Shown here one piece after another: positions 60,429 to 64,000 of a stretch of 64,000 nucleotides of DNA. The stretch comes from Actinomycetes bacterium (GTDB taxonomy: Bacteria > Actinomycetota > Actinomycetes > Streptosporangiales > Streptosporangiaceae), in NCBI GenBank assembly GCA_025964575.1, contig JAOPYO010000054.1, positions 1 to 64,000 of the forward strand. The letters run 5' to 3'. Numbering within the stretch: the first letter of the stretch is position 1; each line of letters starts with the position of its first letter. A program made the translations under genes and the position numbers. A model generated the notes under the pieces. That model was not told the DNA's origin. It saw only the letters and a list, made by a program, of their open reading frames with translations, and searched no databases.

Positions 60429-62873
60429 TCAGGATCGCTTCTTCCAGAATGCCCGGGGGGCGGAAGCGGGCTCATCGATCGACCCACTCGAGGACCCGGT
60501 GGAGAACTCGGAGAGCGTACGGACCGTACGCTCCCACAGTCCGGCCAGGTCGGAGCGCCGAGCGGGGTCGTCGGCCACCGCCAGCTCCGCGTGGAGCGCG
60601 ATCAGTGCTGCGAAGCCCTCTTCATCGGTTCCAGGCAGGCCGGTTCCGAGCAGCCGGAGTTCGGAGAGCAGGCCCTCCAGCCGGGTGCGGAGATCGGACA
60701 GCAGCTCCCACCGTACGGGCTCCGGCTCGCCGGCTCGGGCGGTCAGCAGCGTGACCTCCTCGGCGATCTGCCGACGGGCATCGGCCAGCTGATCGACCGG
60801 TGCGGGGGTGGGCGCGTCCGGGAAGGGCATCCGGCCGCGGACAAAGGAACGGTTGCGGCCTCTGGACAGCCCTCCGGCGGGAGCAGAGGGCATCGCGCCC
60901 TGCGGCTGGGCTGGAGATGCGGGGATTCCTGCCGCGAACTGCGGCGGGCTGATGGGTGCGGAGGCCATCATCGGCCTGACGAAGGCCGCGTTCTCGGCCA
61001 CCGGAGTGGCGCCGTACGACCAGCCGCCCGGCAGTTCCACCGGCTGGGTCACCTGGTGGGGGCCGTCACCCGAGGTGACGACCCGGCTGTCCACGGCGAC
61101 GAAGGCGGTGAACCGGCAGAGTACTCCGAAGCGCAGTGAGACATCGATGATGCGCTGCTCCAGGTCCTTCGAAGCAGCGATGACGTAGGAGTCCTCGAGT
61201 TCCCGCAGATGCCCGCGGGCCCACACGGACGCGGAGGCCGGGTCGTCCACGACGGTCCCGGCGGCCCGCTGCTCCCAGGCGGAGCCGTCCGCCGCGACGC
61301 CCCGTACGGCCAGGGAGCCGGAGGCGCTCTTCGTGAAGCGGCCCGCGATGACCAGCGGGACTCCCGGGAAGAGCGCGCCGAACCGCCGGGGGGAGACGGT
61401 GTCCGGCATCAGGGACAGGCCCTCGGGGTCGAGGGTCAGGCCGGTCACCAGGGGCGAGCCGATGCGGTGGTGAATGTGCTCCATCGCCTCGTCGAGCCGG
61501 TCCTCCGACTCGACGAGTTCGAAGCGTCCCTGGCCGATCATGGCGAGCCGGCCGAGGAAGCCCGCGTTGACGGCCCGGTCGATTCCGACGGTGTGCACCC
61601 GGATCCCCGCGAGCGCGGGCGCGAGCTGGGCCAGTATCTGGTCTTCGTTGCCGACCTGCCCATCGGTGATCAGCACGAGCACGCGGTCCCGTACGGCTTC
61701 TCCGGAGAGGAGTCGCGCGGCCTGCTGAAGGGGTGCGAGCATCTCGGTGCCGCCCCGGCTGTCCAGTTTGGCGAGGTGTTCGACGGCACGGAACCGGTGA
61801 CGGTCGGTGGCGGAGGACAGCCCTGTGGGAAGCCCGTCCGGCTCCTCGATCCGGTCGTCGAAGCACAGCACCGCGAACCGGTCCTGGTCGGTGAGCGTGT
61901 CGACGATGCGGGCGGCCGAGCGCCGGGCCGCGACCATCTTCCAGCCCGTCATGCTGCCGGACCGGTCGATCACCAGGACGACGTCGCGCGGCCGGGGCGC
62001 CGCGGTTCCGCCGGGCAGCACGGTGAGCGTGAACGTGCCCTCCGCACCGGACGAGTCCGGCACCAGGGTCAGTGACGAGGACTCCTGCCGGGCGAATCCC
62101 AGACGCAGGATGAAGTCGCGGTCGAGGCGTTCTCCAGGCTGCAGCCGGATGGTCGTACGGTCGGCCGCGGTCTCCGTGGCGACCACATGAAGGCTGGAGC
62201 GGATCTCACTCAGCGGCAGTCCGGCCGGGTCGAGGTCGAGGGTCAGTGACAGCCGTACCGGATTCGGGAAGCCGGGAAGCAGCACCGGCGGGCTGATCCG
62301 GGAGGCGTCGGGGACCGCATCGGTGTCGGGCTCGACGCCGTCCCCGGCGGGAAGGTCACCGAGCGGGGTGCCCGGGATGTAGCGGGGGGCCACGACCAGC
62401 GGGAACCTGAAGGTGGCGGCCCCGTCCTCGTAGGGCAGCGGCTGGCTGAGCGTGAGCCGTACGGTCACCCGTTCGCCGGGCAGGATGTTGCCGACCCGCA
62501 TGGTGAAGACGTCGGGCCGATCCTCCTCGGCGATCGCGGCGCGCTGCCCGGCGGCGATGGCGGCGTCGTAGTCCTGCCGAGCCTGGCCGCGTTCCTTCAG
62601 CGTGCCCTCGATCACCCGGTCGTCCGCCTCCATGCGCATCGCGGTCACGGCCGCGCGGTCGGGCAGCGGGAAGATGTACGTCGCCTCGAGCGGCACGTCG
62701 AAGGGGTTGCGGAAGCCCTGGGTCACTTCGACGCCGGCGGCCAGCCCGGTCACGGACGCGTGGACGTCCACGAAGTCCAGGGGAAGGTTGCCCCTGTCGG
62801 TGGTGAGCGTGCCCAACCCCGCATCGGGGATCGAGGGTGCTTCGTCAGGCAAGGGTGCGATGTGCACGGTCAT
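60429..62873 (-). CDS. VIT and VWA domain-containing protein
   Basis: An 814-residue protein. A VIT domain comes first (about 15-140: VHASVTGLAAGVEVTQGFRNPFDVPLEATYIFPLPDRAAV), then a VWA domain (about 290-460) with the metal-ion site VLVIDRSGSMTGWK. A C-terminal helical tail follows. No signal peptide or membrane anchor is seen, so it is probably cytoplasmic. VIT/VWA proteins are common in actinomycetes, function poorly known, related to inter-alpha-trypsin-inhibitor heavy chains. The start overlaps the MerR stop by 4 bases. Confidence 0.9.
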   Translation of the reverse strand: MTVHIAPLPDEAPSIPDAGLGTLTTDRGNLPLDFVDVHASVTGLAAGVEVTQGFRNPFDVPLEATYIFPLPDRAAVTAMRMEADDRVIEGTLKERGQARQDYDAAIAAGQRAAIAEEDRPDVFTMRVGNILPGERVTVRLTLSQPLPYEDGAATFRFPLVVAPRYIPGTPLGDLPAGDGVEPDTDAVPDASRISPPVLLPGFPNPVRLSLTLDLDPAGLPLSEIRSSLHVVATETAADRTTIRLQPGERLDRDFILRLGFARQESSSLTLVPDSSGAEGTFTLTVLPGGTAAPRPRDVVLVIDRSGSMTGWKMVAARRSAARIVDTLTDQDRFAVLCFDDRIEEPDGLPTGLSSATDRHRFRAVEHLAKLDSRGGTEMLAPLQQAARLLSGEAVRDRVLVLITDGQVGNEDQILAQLAPALAGIRVHTVGIDRAVNAGFLGRLAMIGQGRFELVESEDRLDEAMEHIHHRIGSPLVTGLTLDPEGLSLMPDTVSPRRFGALFPGVPLVIAGRFTKSASGSLAVRGVAADGSAWEQRAAGTVVDDPASASVWARGHLRELEDSYVIAASKDLEQRIIDVSLRFGVLCRFTAFVAVDSRVVTSGDGPHQVTQPVELPGGWSYGATPVAENAAFVRPMMASAPISPPQFAAGIPASPAQPQGAMPSAPAGGLSRGRNRSFVRGRMPFPDAPTPAPVDQLADARRQIAEEVTLLTARAGEPEPVRWELLSDLRTRLEGLLSELRLLGTGLPGTDEEGFAALIALHAELAVADDPARRSDLAGLWERTVRTLSEFSTGSSSGSIDEPASAPRAFWKKRS

Positions 62874-63523
62874 GTTGACCTCCCGGGTGGAATGTCGTGG
62901 ACGGGCCGGTCGGCGGGGATCGGCGACGCAGAGGTGAGGCCGCGTCGGTGTAGTTCGTCGAGCAACGGGCGGGCGGCAGCGGCCAGAGCGGTGAGCTCAT
63001 CGGCTCCGAGCGCCTTGCCACCGTCGAGCAGCAGCGTCACCCCGGGAGCGAGCCGTACGCCGTGGACCACGGCGGGATGTGCCGCACCATCACCCTCGGC
63101 TGAGCGTGACTCCGCACGAATGGGGGCGGGGGCGGCCGGGGGCGCGACCCAGAAGCGTTCCCGGTGGGGAGCGGTGGCGGACTCGGGTTCGGGAACCACG
63201 TCAGGGAGCCGGGCGATCGCCCGCAGGGTCTCGTCGGGCGCACCGGCCAGCTCGCCCTGGATCTCGGCGATGGTCCGGCCCGCCGACTGCCGTCGCTTGA
63301 CCGCGACGAGCTGGAGCAGGTGACGCCGCCCGTACAGCGCGGTCCGGCCGCGGCGGGCCAGCGGGGGATCGACCAGCCCGATGGTGGTGTACCAGCGGAT
63401 CAAACGCTCGTTGGGCATGTCCCTGACCCGCCCGTTCGCCGGGCTGGCAGGCACGGACGACCCAGCCGCGAGGATCGCGGTGGCCTGCTCCGCCAGCTCG
63501 GCGATCGTCCAGGTAGGCTCCAT
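62870..63523 (-). CDS. MerR-type DNA-binding regulator
   Basis: A 217-residue protein with an N-terminal MerR-like winged helix: PNERLIRWYTTIGLVDPPLARRGRTALYGRRHLLQLVAVKRRQSAGRTIAEIQGEL (about 37-92). The C-terminal half has no Cys pair or known ligand domain. It is co-translated with the VIT/VWA gene, and a perfect palindrome sits just before its start, so it probably controls its own operon. Confidence 0.87.
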   Translation of the reverse strand: MEPTWTIAELAEQATAILAAGSSVPASPANGRVRDMPNERLIRWYTTIGLVDPPLARRGRTALYGRRHLLQLVAVKRRQSAGRTIAEIQGELAGAPDETLRAIARLPDVVPEPESATAPHRERFWVAPPAAPAPIRAESRSAEGDGAAHPAVVHGVRLAPGVTLLLDGGKALGADELTALAAAARPLLDELHRRGLTSASPIPADRPVHDIPPGRST

Positions 63524-63533
63524 GTTTCAATAG

Positions 63534-63558
63534 TGACACTGTAATGATGACAGTGTCA
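63534..63558 (-). promoter_or_regulatory. Palindromic operator in a MerR-type promoter
   Basis: TGACACTGT and ACAGTGTCA form perfect 9-bp arms with a 7-base spacer. On the minus strand it follows TTGACA (which overlaps the arm) and ends near an A+T-rich -10 region, 11 bases before the merR start. This is how MerR regulators bind, between -35 and -10. Confidence 0.75.
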
Positions 63559-63788
63559 ATATTTAGCTCTCGATGGTCCCGCCCACCGCCGCGCTGGTCA
63601 CGAGCGGTGGCGTCCCCGCGCTCGCTGAACCCCCACATCCTTCGCATACCCGAATATCAAGGATGACCAAGGGTCATCATGCGGGGGAAAGTGACCACGA
63701 CCTGGTCAAAGTCCTTGAAGAATCACCCTCCTGACAGCACGCTGGCCTCAGTGCCAAAGGCGGCTGGTCCCAGAGGAGGCGGGCTCGG

Positions 63789-64000
63789 GTGCGCGGAAAA
63801 GGTAGTGGCGCCGGGGCCTCGGCGTGGGCGCGCTACCGCATGCTGTCCGGTGAGCACCGCCATGAGCGCATCCTCGTCCGGTTCGTGCTGGCGGGTGCGG
63901 GCGGGATTCTCGTCGCCGCGTTAGGCGAGCTGTGGGCCGGACCGGCCACGGCCGTGATCCTCTTCGCCGCGCACGCGATCTATCTGCGCAGTCGGCCCGG
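63789..64000 (+). CDS. N-terminal part of a membrane protein, cut by the window edge
   Basis: A GTG with AGAGGAGG upstream opens a frame that runs to the edge. The visible 70 residues start RGKGSGAGASAWARYRMLSGEHRHERIL and contain two hydrophobic stretches (LVRFVLAGAGGILVAALG and PATAVILFAAHAIYL). The layout resembles the start of membrane-bound NERD-domain proteins of actinomycetes, but too little is present to say. Confidence 0.5.
   Translation, partial: MRGKGSGAGASAWARYRMLSGEHRHERILVRFVLAGAGGILVAALGELWAGPATAVILFAAHAIYLRSRP

Overview
The window is high-GC actinomycete chromosome. Pointers to this are the SARP/BTAD regulator, chaplin-type repeats, a DUF5703 protein, a 911-residue TopA, leaderless-looking promoters and a membrane-transporter/thymidylate-kinase fusion. 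That fusion and the gene content best fit the Streptosporangiales/Thermomonosporaceae (Actinomadura-like). This placement is inferred from gene families, not from a marker gene.

Layout. 0.4-5.3 kb: a DrrAB-type drug-efflux ABC pair convergent with a large AfsR/SARP regulator that looks frameshifted near its 3' end. 5.5 kb: tRNA-Leu(GAG). 5.7-10.3 kb: an M20 peptidase, then two secreted proteins, the second carrying eight chaplin-like repeats. 10.5-19.2 kb: a housekeeping block (DUF5703, topA, MFS-dTMP kinase fusion, holB, a beta-propeller-like membrane protein, a PSP1 protein). 19.3-25.4 kb: a cytochrome P450 with a TetR regulator, a secreted protease, and an opposed electron-transfer operon (small Ser-rich membrane protein, ApbE, ferric-reductase-like membrane protein, NuoF-like flavoprotein, ferredoxin).

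25.6-39.5 kb is an envelope block: two paralogous GT39-type glycosyltransferases flank an ECF sigma factor and its putative anti-sigma partner, followed by a GT2-GtrA fusion, a MacA/MacB-like export operon with two small exported proteins, and an MprAB-like two-component system. 39.6-43.4 kb holds a DHA2 drug exporter divergent from a MarR regulator across a long inverted repeat, and an exported tripeptidyl-aminopeptidase-like hydrolase. 43.5-46.0 kb is a small accessory patch next to tRNA-Thr(CGT): a decayed tyrosine recombinase, a secreted collagen-like protein and an SMI1/KNR4 protein. A trypsin-like protease follows.

47.0-59.4 kb is the most interesting part: a catabolic cluster tied together by a LacI-family regulator and three copies of the palindrome TCAAACGTTTGA (one with a single mismatch). 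Two copies lie before a PcaB/PurB-like lyase that heads an apparent operon with TPP-dependent E1 alpha and beta subunits and a complete ribose-type ABC importer. The third lies in a 52-bp divergent promoter between a Gfo/Idh/MocA oxidoreductase-lacI pair and an operon of a signal-less solute-binding-like protein, an SDR, a VOC-fold protein and a muconolactone-isomerase-like protein. The mixture suggests import of a sugar-like or cyclic compound and its breakdown by an uncharacterised route. The substrate cannot be read from sequence.

59.6-64 kb: a rhomboid protease, a VIT/VWA protein with a MerR-type regulator whose promoter carries a perfect palindrome, and the start of a membrane protein cut by the window edge.
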